Part shown: one piece after another, positions 1 through 6,323 of the stretch
Position numbering within the stretch: the first letter of the stretch is position 1
How the letters are laid out: each line of letters starts with the position of its first letter
DNA from: Deltaproteobacteria bacterium
GTDB taxonomy: Bacteria; Desulfobacterota; GWC2-55-46
Reading direction: 5' to 3'
DNA: 6,878 nt
Assembly (NCBI GenBank): GCA_021825035.1
Contig: JAKAIQ010000117.1
Location: forward strand, 1 to 6,878
Program-made: the position numbers and the translations under genes
The notes under the pieces: model-generated
Seen by the model: the letters and a program-made list of their open reading frames with translations, nothing else
What the model was told of the DNA's origin: nothing
The model's database searches: none

Positions 1-67
1 GGGCCGGAAGAACTCCTAAATAGAAAAAGGATTTGATTGAAAGAAAATAAAAGCGGGGTTTAATGAA
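1..67. other. Short upstream region without a recognisable gene
   Basis: All three forward frames close early, with stops at 17-19, 21-23 and 34-36, so at most about 11 codons of a preceding gene could be present. The longest open stub (1-36) encodes GPEELLNRKRI, which I cannot assign. In many bacteria gatC and gatA precede gatB, so this could be the tail of such an operon, but that is inference. A GGGG stretch at 55-58 is the likely weak ribosome site for gatB. Confidence 0.4.
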
Positions 68-1507
68 ATGAAATACGTCGCCGTAATAGGCCTTGAAGTC
101 CACGCCCAGCTCCTTACACATTCCAAGCTTTTCTGCGGATGCCCGGCTCGCTTCGGTGCGGCTCCCAATACGCAGGTCTGCCCGGTCTGCCTTGGGATGC
201 CGGGGGTTCTGCCGGTACTCAACGGGAAGGCCGTCGAGTACGCCGTCATGATGGCGCTTGCCGTAAACTGCAAAATAAATCCCAGGAGCGTATTCGCCAG
301 GAAGAATTACTTTTATCCGGACCTTCCCAAGGGCTACCAGATATCCCAGTATAGCGAACCCCTTGCCGAGCACGGCTCGATTGAGATAGACGTTAACGGG
401 GAAAGAAAAAAGATAGGTATAACCCGCATACATATGGAAGAGGACGCGGGCAAGCTCCTCCACGGGGAGACGATGGAGGACGAGGCCTTCAGCTTCGTCG
501 ATCTCAACAGGACCGGCGTTCCCCTTATCGAAATAGTAAGCGAACCCGACATGCGCTCCGCCGAGGAGGCTCAGGCTTATCTCAAGGCCCTCCGCGATAT
601 CCTCGTGTACTTGAAGATATGCGACGGCAACATGGAGGAAGGAAGCTTCAGGTGTGACGCAAACGTCTCAATAATGCCGGAGGGAAGCTCCAAATTCGGC
701 ACGAAGGCCGAATTGAAGAACATGAACTCCTTCAAGTATGTCAAAGAGGCGATAGAGTACGAAATACGGCGCCAGATAGACACAATCGAAAGCGGCGGTA
801 AGGTTATCCAGGAGACGCGCCTTTTCGACGCGTCCGCAGGCGTTACGGCCCCGATGAGGTCAAAGGAAGAGGCCCACGACTACCGTTATTTCCCGGAGCC
901 GGATCTTCTGCCGCTTTACGTCGAGGACAAACTCGTTGATAAGCTGCGTTCGGAACTTCCGGAACTCCCACGGGCAAAAAGGGAAAGATTCATGGGCGAA
1001 TACGGCATCCCCGCCTATGACGCCGGGGTGCTCACGTCATCGAGGGAGCTTGCCGATTACTACGAGGCGGTTGTAAGAAATACCGGCGAACCTAAGATAT
1101 CGTCCAACTGGGTCATGGGTGAGCTTTTAAGGTACCTTAACGAGGAAGGAAAGACCGTATCAGAGTGCCAGGTGAGCCCGGAAAGCATCTCGGATCTTAT
1201 TAAAATGATCAAAAGCTCAGCGATAAGCGGCAAGATGGCCAAAGAGGTCTTCGAGGATATGTACAGGACCGGGAAGCCGCCGGCGGCAATCGTCAAGGAA
1301 AAGGGGATAACCCAGATTTCGGATGAAAAAGAGCTTAAGGGCATTATCGAAGAGGTAATAAAAGCCAACCCTGAAAACCTCGCCAGGTACAAGGCCGGAA
1401 AGGACAAGCTCTTCGGTTTTTTCGTAGGTGAAACCATGAAGGCGACAAGGGGGCAGGCCAACCCGCAGCTTGTGAACAATCTCTTGAAGGAACTTCTCGC
1501 CAAATAA
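68..1507 (+). CDS. gatB: Aspartyl/glutamyl-tRNA(Asn/Gln) amidotransferase subunit B (GatB)
   Basis: GatB is the kinase/transamidase subunit of the GatCAB complex. In the cytoplasm it phosphorylates Glu-tRNA(Gln) or Asp-tRNA(Asn) with ATP and then amidates it with ammonia channelled from GatA. At 479 residues it has the usual family length. The opening GLEVHAQL (residues 8-15) holds the family's E10 and H12. Zinc-type cysteines are C23, C25, C38 and C41. The signature NYFYPDLPKGYQISQY spans 80-95, and HMEEDAGK (122-129) carries acidic residues of the kinase site. DLNRTGVPLIEIVSEPD (145-161) and the GTKAELKNMNSF block (211-222) are also typical. The C-terminal half (about 330-479) is the helical/YqeY-like tRNA-binding tail, ending in the usual GQANPQLVNNLL. 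ATG 68 fits the family N-terminus; GGGG at 55-58 is a weak ribosome site nine bases upstream. No clear terminator follows. gatA and gatC are not in view. Confidence 0.98.
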   Translation: MKYVAVIGLEVHAQLLTHSKLFCGCPARFGAAPNTQVCPVCLGMPGVLPVLNGKAVEYAVMMALAVNCKINPRSVFARKNYFYPDLPKGYQISQYSEPLAEHGSIEIDVNGERKKIGITRIHMEEDAGKLLHGETMEDEAFSFVDLNRTGVPLIEIVSEPDMRSAEEAQAYLKALRDILVYLKICDGNMEEGSFRCDANVSIMPEGSSKFGTKAELKNMNSFKYVKEAIEYEIRRQIDTIESGGKVIQETRLFDASAGVTAPMRSKEEAHDYRYFPEPDLLPLYVEDKLVDKLRSELPELPRAKRERFMGEYGIPAYDAGVLTSSRELADYYEAVVRNTGEPKISSNWVMGELLRYLNEEGKTVSECQVSPESISDLIKMIKSSAISGKMAKEVFEDMYRTGKPPAAIVKEKGITQISDEKELKGIIEEVIKANPENLARYKAGKDKLFGFFVGETMKATRGQANPQLVNNLLKELLAK

Positions 1508-1541
1508 ATCTTGAACGTGACCGCCATTAAGGGAGCATGGT

Positions 1542-2045
1542 CTACGCTCCGTGATAGGCTTTCTTCAGATCATCGGTCACGATCTTTTTCATCTTGAGCA
1601 TAGCGTTCATCACACGTCCGGCTTTTTCATGGTCCGGGTCGCCGAGGAGCTTGCCGAGCGCGGCGGGCACGATCTGCCACGATACGCCGAATTTGTCGGC
1701 AAGCCAGCCGCACTGTTGGGCCAACGGGTCCCCGCCCTCGGATAGCGTCTCCCAGTAATAGTCCACCTCCTCCTGTGTCTCGCAATTGACGACGAACGAT
1801 ATCGCGGGGAGAAGGTGAAGTGCGGCCCCCCCATTGAGCGCCGTGAAGGACTGTCCTTCGAGTTCGAATGAGACGGTCATCGCCATACCAGCCGGCATGC
1901 CGTGCGTCTCATGTCCTGCTTCGGTGTAATGGGTCACGCCGGTTATCTTCGAATTCCTGAAGACGGAAGTATAAAACCTTGCGGCCTCTTCCGCTTGATA
2001 GTCAAACCATAAAAACGGTGTGATTTTTTGACTGATGAATCCCAT
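1542..2045 (-). CDS. VOC-superfamily PhnB-like protein (3-dmu-9_3-mt domain)
   Basis: This 167-residue protein belongs to the glyoxalase/VOC fold group annotated as PhnB-like or 3-demethylubiquinone-9 3-methyltransferase-like. That name is historical and does not establish methyltransferase activity. Family landmarks are KITPFLWFDYQAEEAARFY (7-25), ALNGG (69-73), PAISFVVNCETQEEVD (80-95), CGWLADKFGVSWQIVP (112-127) and RVMNAMLKMKKI (144-155). I start it at ATG 2045. An in-frame start at 2120 would add 25 residues unlike the family and overlap the upstream gene. The start lies 4 bases after the DUF218 stop and has no Shine-Dalgarno sequence, so translation is probably coupled. By hand count 1621-1740 is about 67-70% G+C, above the roughly 50-55% sampled elsewhere. 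The TAG stop lies between the arms of a weak 5-bp inverted repeat (GGAGC 1532-1536, GCTCC 1546-1550) that lacks a T run. Substrate and role are unknown. Confidence 0.88.
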   Translation of the reverse strand: MGFISQKITPFLWFDYQAEEAARFYTSVFRNSKITGVTHYTEAGHETHGMPAGMAMTVSFELEGQSFTALNGGAALHLLPAISFVVNCETQEEVDYYWETLSEGGDPLAQQCGWLADKFGVSWQIVPAALGKLLGDPDHEKAGRVMNAMLKMKKIVTDDLKKAYHGA

Positions 2046-2049
2046 AGTA

Positions 2050-2736
2050 TTATATATAGCCGTAGAGCCTGTAAATGGCAAGCCCCCCGTACTCCCACAC
2101 GGTTTGCTTAAAGAGCGCAAGCCTCTCGAACGGGCCTTTCATATCCCCCGTATAATCACTTACCGGAGCCGGGTAGCACTCAAGGCCCAATTCCCCGGCT
2201 GTAAGGACGACCCTCCGCATATGCGTGGGTGAAGTGACCATAAGGCAGGTCTTCAGTCCGTTTTCGGACATGAATCGGCGCACGTTCTTCAGGTTCTCAT
2301 AGGTATCGAGCGAGGTCTCGTCCACGGCACGGTCCGTGCTCGGCACGCCGAGACTCGAAGCGGCATTGTCCATAAGATCGGCTTCGGTTGACCGTGCCTT
2401 TTTACCTCTTATGCCTAAAACAGTATGCAATATCTTCCTTGAAAGCCCTTGAGCCGCCCCGCCGGAAAAGATTATCCTCGGCGCGTACCCTTCCCTGTAA
2501 AGTATCAGCCCCTTAAGAAGCCTCTCGCTCGACGCGCCCCCCAGGCTACCGCCGTAAGAACCGCCACCGAGGACGACGATGAGGTCGGCCTTTCTCATCT
2601 CATCTCCCACAATAAGAGGCCTGGCGAGCCAGTTCGCCAGAGGCGTATACATCACTACGAGCATGACAAAAGTGAAAGTAAAGGCGAAAAGCTCGACGAA
2701 CCATATAAATTTTTTATGTTCCCTTGAGACCTTCAA
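2050..2736 (-). CDS. DUF218 (YdcF/ElyC/SanA-like) single-pass membrane protein
   Basis: This 228-residue protein has one N-terminal hydrophobic helix (about residues 10-30). A basic stretch precedes it, predicting a cytoplasmic N-terminus and an external DUF218 domain. The domain is recognised by ADLIVVLGGG (50-59), SERLLKGLILYREGYAPRII (70-89) followed by FSGG (90-93), DETSLDTYENLKNV (139-152) and VTSPTHMRR (167-175). The family (YdcF, SanA, ElyC) is linked to envelope integrity and peptidoglycan or lipid-carrier metabolism in E. coli, but no general reaction is established and none is claimed here. The start is TTG at 2736, supported by a strong AGAGGAGG just upstream; the next in-frame ATG is residue 25, inside the membrane helix, so starting there would destroy it. 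The gene begins 23 bases after the selB stop and ends 4 bases before the VOC gene, so it sits mid-operon. Confidence 0.92.
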   Translation of the reverse strand: MKVSREHKKFIWFVELFAFTFTFVMLVVMYTPLANWLARPLIVGDEMRKADLIVVLGGGSYGGSLGGASSERLLKGLILYREGYAPRIIFSGGAAQGLSRKILHTVLGIRGKKARSTEADLMDNAASSLGVPSTDRAVDETSLDTYENLKNVRRFMSENGLKTCLMVTSPTHMRRVVLTAGELGLECYPAPVSDYTGDMKGPFERLALFKQTVWEYGGLAIYRLYGYI

Positions 2737-2740
2737 TCCG

Positions 2741-2748
2741 CCTCCTCT
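2741..2748 (-). promoter_or_regulatory. Strong Shine-Dalgarno deciding the TTG start of the DUF218 gene
   Basis: On the minus strand the sequence reads AGAGGAGG, then CGGA, then TTG. The spacer is only 4 bases, which is short, but the match to the anti-SD is near perfect. This site, together with loss of the membrane helix if a later ATG were used, decides for the TTG start at 2736. Confidence 0.8.
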
Positions 2749-2759
2749 GGATTTACCCG

Positions 2760-4691
2760 TTACCTCAACGTCCGTATATCACCCTGCCTGAGCGTGACCC
2801 TCTCCTTGTCGAAATACTCGAGTACCTCTATGGCGAGCTTCCTTCCACACCCGAGGATGTCCCTGAACTCTGACGCCTTTACGCTTCCTTTAGCCTTAAT
2901 GTGCGCCGTAAGCTTTTCTTTGGCGGCCTTGACATTATCTCCTGAGACAAAGACGCCTTCACGAAGTTTTACAATGGCCCCAGTCCTTTGAAGGTATTGA
3001 AGGACCCTGACGACGTCTTCCTTTTTAAAAGGCATCTCTGTTATGTCGGCGGCGTTAAGCGGCATAAACCCTATGGAAAGACGTTCCATAATCTTATTCT
3101 CTATCACAGCGTCGCCACCGCCCTTTACCGACGCCCGGTGAGCCTTGAGGCTTACGACCGATCCTTCCCTTTTCGCAAGCCCGCCGTTTATGATGTCTTT
3201 GATGATTTCCTTGAAAAGGGTCTCGGCCTTTACCTCGTTAAGCCCGGGAGCCATCTCTCCTTTAAAGGCCTTAAAAAGCTCCTCCTCCCTTACCCCCGGT
3301 TCCATCTGGCGCTCTCTGTGATAGTCCGAAAGGAAAAGGCCGATCTTTTTTTTCAGTTCATCCGCCCTTTTGAGGTCCACGATAAAACCCTCAATGACGC
3401 AGAATCCGTGAGCGGCTTTAATGGCGGCTTTTAAAAGGTCTGCGCGCATATTGAACATGAGGCTTAATTCTGCGGAATCGAACCCTATCCCCTTTTCAGG
3501 CAAAAGGTCTTGAAGCGTTTTCTCGATCTTTTCAGCGAATGCCTGAAAAGGTATTTTTTTCATAAGCCTAACGGAAAAATGAGGCAGGACGACCTTACCG
3601 CCGCCTATGGTCGCGTTGATAGCCGGGTCCCTCAGTATGAAGCGGTCACCCCTCAGCATCAAAAGAGGCTTTTTCAAGATAAGTCTTCCGGGCCTGCTCC
3701 CGGAGGACGAGTTCGCGCCAAGCCGTACCATGGCAAGCGTTTCGTCGGTAAGGTGGTGTACTTTTAAAAGCGTCCTGTCCTTCGGTTCTTTTTTCCCGGG
3801 GAGGAATTCAAAGAGGCAGTCAACGTTTAAGTGACGCCGGTTCTGTGCGTATTCGGCGAAAAGAGCAAGCGACGGAGAGACGATCATATGGCCTCGATTT
3901 ATCTCGCCGTACGAGATATTGGCGAGATTGAGAGCCGCCCTCTCTCCAGCCGAGACCTCGTCCACGTCGAGATAAAGGCTCTGGATCCCCCTTACCTTCA
4001 CACTGACGCCCGACGGGAAAAGCAGCGCCTCGGCTCCCTTTTTTATCGAGCCGGAGGCGACAGTGCCGGTCACGACCGTCCCGAATCCCTTTACCGGAAA
4101 AGACCTGTCTATCGGGAGCCTGAAAAACCCGTTATCAGGCGCCCTCCGCGATTCGAGCGCGAGCGCACTTATGAGCGCCTTCAATTCACCTATGCCGTTG
4201 CCTGTTACGGCCGATACCTCGACTATGGGAGAGCCTTTCAATGCGGTATTCCGGATCAAATGTCCTATATCCCCTTTTACCCGGGCAAGCCTCGCTGGAT
4301 CGGCAAGGTCGGATTTCGTTATGACGAATATCCCCCTTTTGCCCCCAAGGAGATGGACAATATCGAGATGCTCCCGTGTTTGCGGCATTATTCCATCGTC
4401 TGCCGCCACAACGAAAAGCACGATATCCATACCTGTAACCCCGGCAAGCATATTTTTTATGAACTTCTCATGCCCCGGGACGTCGACTATGGCTGCGCGC
4501 TCCGGTTCGCGCGCCGAACCGCCAGATAAATCCAAATACGCGAAACCGAGGTCTATCGTGACTCCTCTTTTTTTCTCCTCCGCGAGCCTATCCGTATCAA
4601 TTCCGGTAAGCGCCTTTACAAGGGCTGTCTTACCGTGATCGATGTGGCCGGCGGTTCCTATCACGCATGCGATATGTTTAATACCGTGCAT
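2760..4691 (-). CDS. selB: Selenocysteine-specific translation elongation factor SelB
   Basis: SelB is a GTPase that carries Sec-tRNA(Sec) to the ribosome at UGA codons marked by a SECIS hairpin. The 643 residues match the usual 610-640 range. The EF-Tu-like G domain shows G1 GHIDHGKT (15-22), G2 RGVTIDLGF (42-50), G3 DVPGH (70-74), G4 TKSD (125-128, the SelB-type variant of NKxD) and G5 SAVTG (160-164). Domain II includes SFPVKGFGTVVTGTV (197-211). Domain III runs to about 370 and includes the SelB-typical LRGDRFILRDP (346-356) and TIGGG (361-365). Residues from about 375 are the winged-helix SECIS-binding region, ending in the classic FRDILG, RKLAIEVLEYFD and GDIRTLR motifs. ATG 4691 is the only sensible start before G1; its ribosome site is weak. 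It is the first gene of a probable operon. selA, selC and selD are not seen here, so they must lie elsewhere if the pathway is complete. Confidence 0.97.
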   Translation of the reverse strand: MHGIKHIACVIGTAGHIDHGKTALVKALTGIDTDRLAEEKKRGVTIDLGFAYLDLSGGSAREPERAAIVDVPGHEKFIKNMLAGVTGMDIVLFVVAADDGIMPQTREHLDIVHLLGGKRGIFVITKSDLADPARLARVKGDIGHLIRNTALKGSPIVEVSAVTGNGIGELKALISALALESRRAPDNGFFRLPIDRSFPVKGFGTVVTGTVASGSIKKGAEALLFPSGVSVKVRGIQSLYLDVDEVSAGERAALNLANISYGEINRGHMIVSPSLALFAEYAQNRRHLNVDCLFEFLPGKKEPKDRTLLKVHHLTDETLAMVRLGANSSSGSRPGRLILKKPLLMLRGDRFILRDPAINATIGGGKVVLPHFSVRLMKKIPFQAFAEKIEKTLQDLLPEKGIGFDSAELSLMFNMRADLLKAAIKAAHGFCVIEGFIVDLKRADELKKKIGLFLSDYHRERQMEPGVREEELFKAFKGEMAPGLNEVKAETLFKEIIKDIINGGLAKREGSVVSLKAHRASVKGGGDAVIENKIMERLSIGFMPLNAADITEMPFKKEDVVRVLQYLQRTGAIVKLREGVFVSGDNVKAAKEKLTAHIKAKGSVKASEFRDILGCGRKLAIEVLEYFDKERVTLRQGDIRTLR

Positions 4692-4764
4692 ATCCGATTC
4701 TTATAGACGCGAAAATTGGAAAATCACCCGGTTTTCGTTCCAATGCCTATTCATTTCCTGTCAT

Positions 4765-4780
4765 TGTGACTTTTGGCACA
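4765..4780. promoter_or_regulatory. CRP/FNR-family-like operator candidate
   Basis: The sequence reads TGTGA, six bases, then GCACA. This is 9 of 10 matches to the TGTGA-N6-TCACA CRP consensus. It is centred about 81 bases upstream of the selB start and 228 bases upstream of the cyclase start, so it could serve either gene. A single imperfect palindrome in AT-rich DNA can arise by chance, and no regulator is in view. Confidence 0.3.
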
Positions 4781-4789
4781 CATTTTACA
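4773..4789 (+). promoter_or_regulatory. Imperfect sigma-54-like promoter element
   Basis: TTGGCAC is followed, at the correct GG-N10 spacing, by TTACA where the consensus has TTGCA. The -24 element is intact, but the highly conserved -12 GC is AC here. If used, transcription would start near 4800 and give the cyclase mRNA a leader of about 200 bases. It overlaps the CRP-like site, so at most one of the two readings may be right. Confidence 0.18.
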
Positions 4790-5000
4790 ACTGTTTTTTT
4801 TTATGATATCATCCGAAAGTCCGGAAATAAAGTATCCTTATCGGGCTGATACAAAGAACGTCATAAACCCAACTGCCGATTTTTGAATCCCTGTTATGAA
4901 AGACTTCCCCGATACGTAAGACATTTTAATCAAACCTGCACCCTGTCTTGATCACTTCTTCGACGGCCTGAACCCAAAAACTCAGGAGAAGCTGTAACGG

Positions 5001-6116
5001 ATGCGCATAAACATAGCCAGAGACAACATCCTCGACAAGATACTTAAGAGAAAGAAAAAAAAAGACCTTGAGCCTAACGATATCGACCTGAAAGTCATGC
5101 TCAAGGAGATACTCTGGTGGGCGAACAAGTTCGTGCCTTCGGAATCCGGTTCCATACTCCTTGACGATCCTTCCCTTAACGACCTCGGCCAGAAAAACGG
5201 GGTACTCTACTTTGTGGCATGCTTCGGCAAAGGCTCCAGAACCCTGGTGGAGACTACCATTCCTTCGAATGTCGGCATTGCTGGAAGCACTTACATGGCG
5301 GGCCGGCCATACATGAGTAAAAAAGCCGGACAGGATAAAAAATTCTATCCTGGAATCGACAAAAAAACCAAGTTTACGACGAAATCCATCATATGCTCTC
5401 CCATAAAGATAAAAGGCGTAACCATCGGAGTAATAGAGCTGCTGAACAGGCTGAACAGCGTAAATTACTCTCAGTTCGACCTGTCGCTTCTTAAAATATT
5501 TGCCGGTTATACATCCACTTTGATACAAAACTCCCTCGATGCAAAGAAGTTCGGAGAGCTTTCCGTAAGAGATAACCTTACAGGGCTTTATAATGATAGG
5601 TACTTTTACAGCCGCCTTGTTAAAAACATACGCGCAGCCATGAATAAAGATGGCGACCTGAGCCTCATATTCCTTGATCTCGACAGGTTCAAGGAAGTCA
5701 ACGATAATCACGGACACCTTGCCGGAAGCCGCGTTCTTGCCGAGGTCGGAGGCATACTGGCTAAAAGTCTTTCCAAAGGCAAGGGGACGCCCGCAAGGTA
5801 CGGAGGAGACGAATTTATCGTGATACTTCCGGATACGGGCGTTGACGAGGCATATCTGTACGCTGAGAAACTTAGAGCCATGATAGAGAAGTTCGTATTT
5901 CTCAGGCATAAATATAATAACGGCAGGGGGAAGGCCTTGAAGATACAGGGGCAGATCACCTGTAGCATCGGCATAGCCTCTCTAAAGGCCAATCTCCCTC
6001 CCGGCCTTAAGATAAGTAACGAAATCCGTGAACTTCTGATAAAATTATCCGATTCCGCCATGTATTATTCCAAACAAAGCGGCAGAAACAAAACCACCAT
6101 CGCTAAGTTTCAGTAG
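5001..6116 (+). CDS. GAF-domain diguanylate cyclase (GGDEF)
   Basis: This 371-residue protein has no signal peptide or membrane helix and is likely a cytoplasmic sensor enzyme that makes c-di-GMP from two GTP. A basic N-terminus (16-21, KRKKKK) precedes a GAF domain at about 28-180, with SGSILL (49-54), a VGIAG turn (91-95) and ICSPIKIKGVTIGVIELLN (131-149). The cyclase domain follows at about 187-371: RDNLTGLYNDRYF (190-202), LIFLDLDRFKEVND (222-235) with the metal-binding aspartates, RYGGDEF (266-272) as an intact active-site signature, and CSIGIA (321-326). The inhibitory I-site RxxD expected at 259-262 reads KGKG, so product inhibition is probably lost. There is no EAL or HD-GYP domain. 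AGGAGAA (4984-4990) precedes ATG 5001 at a slightly long spacing, and an in-frame TAA at 4995 fixes the start. An A9 tract covers codons 19-21. The signal sensed by the GAF domain is unknown. Confidence 0.95.
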   Translation: MRINIARDNILDKILKRKKKKDLEPNDIDLKVMLKEILWWANKFVPSESGSILLDDPSLNDLGQKNGVLYFVACFGKGSRTLVETTIPSNVGIAGSTYMAGRPYMSKKAGQDKKFYPGIDKKTKFTTKSIICSPIKIKGVTIGVIELLNRLNSVNYSQFDLSLLKIFAGYTSTLIQNSLDAKKFGELSVRDNLTGLYNDRYFYSRLVKNIRAAMNKDGDLSLIFLDLDRFKEVNDNHGHLAGSRVLAEVGGILAKSLSKGKGTPARYGGDEFIVILPDTGVDEAYLYAEKLRAMIEKFVFLRHKYNNGRGKALKIQGQITCSIGIASLKANLPPGLKISNEIRELLIKLSDSAMYYSKQSGRNKTTIAKFQ

Positions 6117-6218
6117 TCCGGCCCAGCGCAAAATGCCTGCCCCGAAGAAACAACCGGAACAACCATTTATTCATTATAACTTACCGTTTTTCTTGATATT
6201 TTATTATCTTGGCATCCC
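6117..6218. other. Intergenic stretch before the hsp20 promoter
   Basis: No hairpin with a T run was found after the cyclase stop, so a factor-independent terminator is not visible. The part from about 6163 to 6210 is strongly AT-rich and lies just upstream of the -35 box. It could act as an UP element for the hsp20 promoter; that is inference. Confidence 0.4.
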
Positions 6219-6247
6219 TTGACAGAGGCAAATCCTGAACCTATAAT
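6219..6247 (+). promoter_or_regulatory. Perfect-consensus sigma-70 promoter of hsp20
   Basis: TTGACA (6219-6224) and TATAAT (6242-6247) are both exact matches separated by the optimal 17 bases. Transcription should start at about 6253-6255, giving a purine-rich leader of about 40 bases before ATG 6293. The leader is too short and too purine-rich for a ROSE-type RNA thermometer. I saw no CIRCE repeat, and the -10 region does not resemble the sigma-32 CCCCAT box, although the -35 (CCCTTGACA) shares CTTGA with it. Confidence 0.85.
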
Positions 6248-6266
6248 TTTAATAGAAGAGGATAAG

Positions 6267-6323
6267 ATGGAAAAGAGAAGGGGGTGGCAAGTATGTTTGA
6301 GCTTAAGAAATGGGAACCTTTAA
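6267..6323 (+). other. Candidate 18-codon leader reading frame overlapping the hsp20 start
   Basis: ATG 6267 is preceded by AGAGGA (6257-6262) at 4-base spacing and encodes MEKRRGWQVCLSLRNGNL, then TAA at 6321-6323. It lies in a different frame from hsp20, runs through the hsp20 start codon and stops 31 bases inside that gene. With transcription starting near 6254 its ribosome site would be almost at the mRNA 5' end. It may be a coupling or leader frame, or chance in a purine-rich leader. Confidence 0.22.

Larger units (their letters stand above)
4692..5000. other. 309-base divergent intergenic region between selB and the cyclase gene
   Basis: This AT-richer spacer must contain the promoters for selB (leftward) and the GAF-GGDEF gene (rightward). 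I see a CRP/FNR-like palindrome (4765-4780), an overlapping sigma-54-like element (4773-4789), a T9 run (4794-4802) and a 10-bp palindrome ATGATATCAT (4803-4812). A weak inverted repeat, ATCGG (4840-4844) and CCGAT (4876-4880), is followed by a short T run. No good TTGACA/TATAAT pair was found for either gene. A tRNA-Sec gene was looked for because selC often lies near selB, but no T-loop signature or acceptor pairing is present. No c-di-GMP riboswitch core is evident. Confidence 0.6.

Noticed and set aside
1531..1551. A bidirectional terminator between gatB and the VOC gene
   Set aside because: The stem is only five base pairs with a nine-base loop, overlaps the VOC stop codon, and has no T run on either side.
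2046..2120. A longer VOC protein starting at 2120
   Set aside because: The 25 extra residues do not resemble the family N-terminus and would overlap the DUF218 gene by about 70 bases. The family motif begins just after Met 2045.
3831..4529. A 232-codon plus-strand frame inside selB
   Set aside because: It is the shadow of the conserved SelB GTPase coding strand, with an arginine- and proline-rich translation typical of antisense noise.
4840..4884. A terminator-like repeat ATCGG/CCGAT followed by T5
   Set aside because: Five base pairs closing a 31-base loop is too weak, and it would lie upstream of, not after, a gene on the plus strand.
4803..4997. A frame in phase with the cyclase, starting ATG 4803 and interrupted by TGA at 4884, TAA at 4917 and TAA at 4995
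   Set aside because: A TGA beside selB invites a selenocysteine reading, but the two TAA stops cannot be recoded, there is no ribosome site at 4803, and another frame in the same stretch is about equally open. I see no domain, so it is most likely chance.
4692..5000. A possible selC (tRNA-Sec) gene next to selB
   Set aside because: Neither strand shows a T-loop GTTCRAnnC-type signature with matching acceptor arms of the right length.
4800..5000. A c-di-GMP riboswitch upstream of the cyclase
   Set aside because: The conserved GEMM core elements are absent on both strands.
4926..5909. A 327-codon open frame on the minus strand opposite the cyclase gene
   Set aside because: It is fully antisense to a well-supported GAF-GGDEF gene. 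Its translation shows no recognisable domain, and the openness is explained by the codon use of the plus-strand gene.
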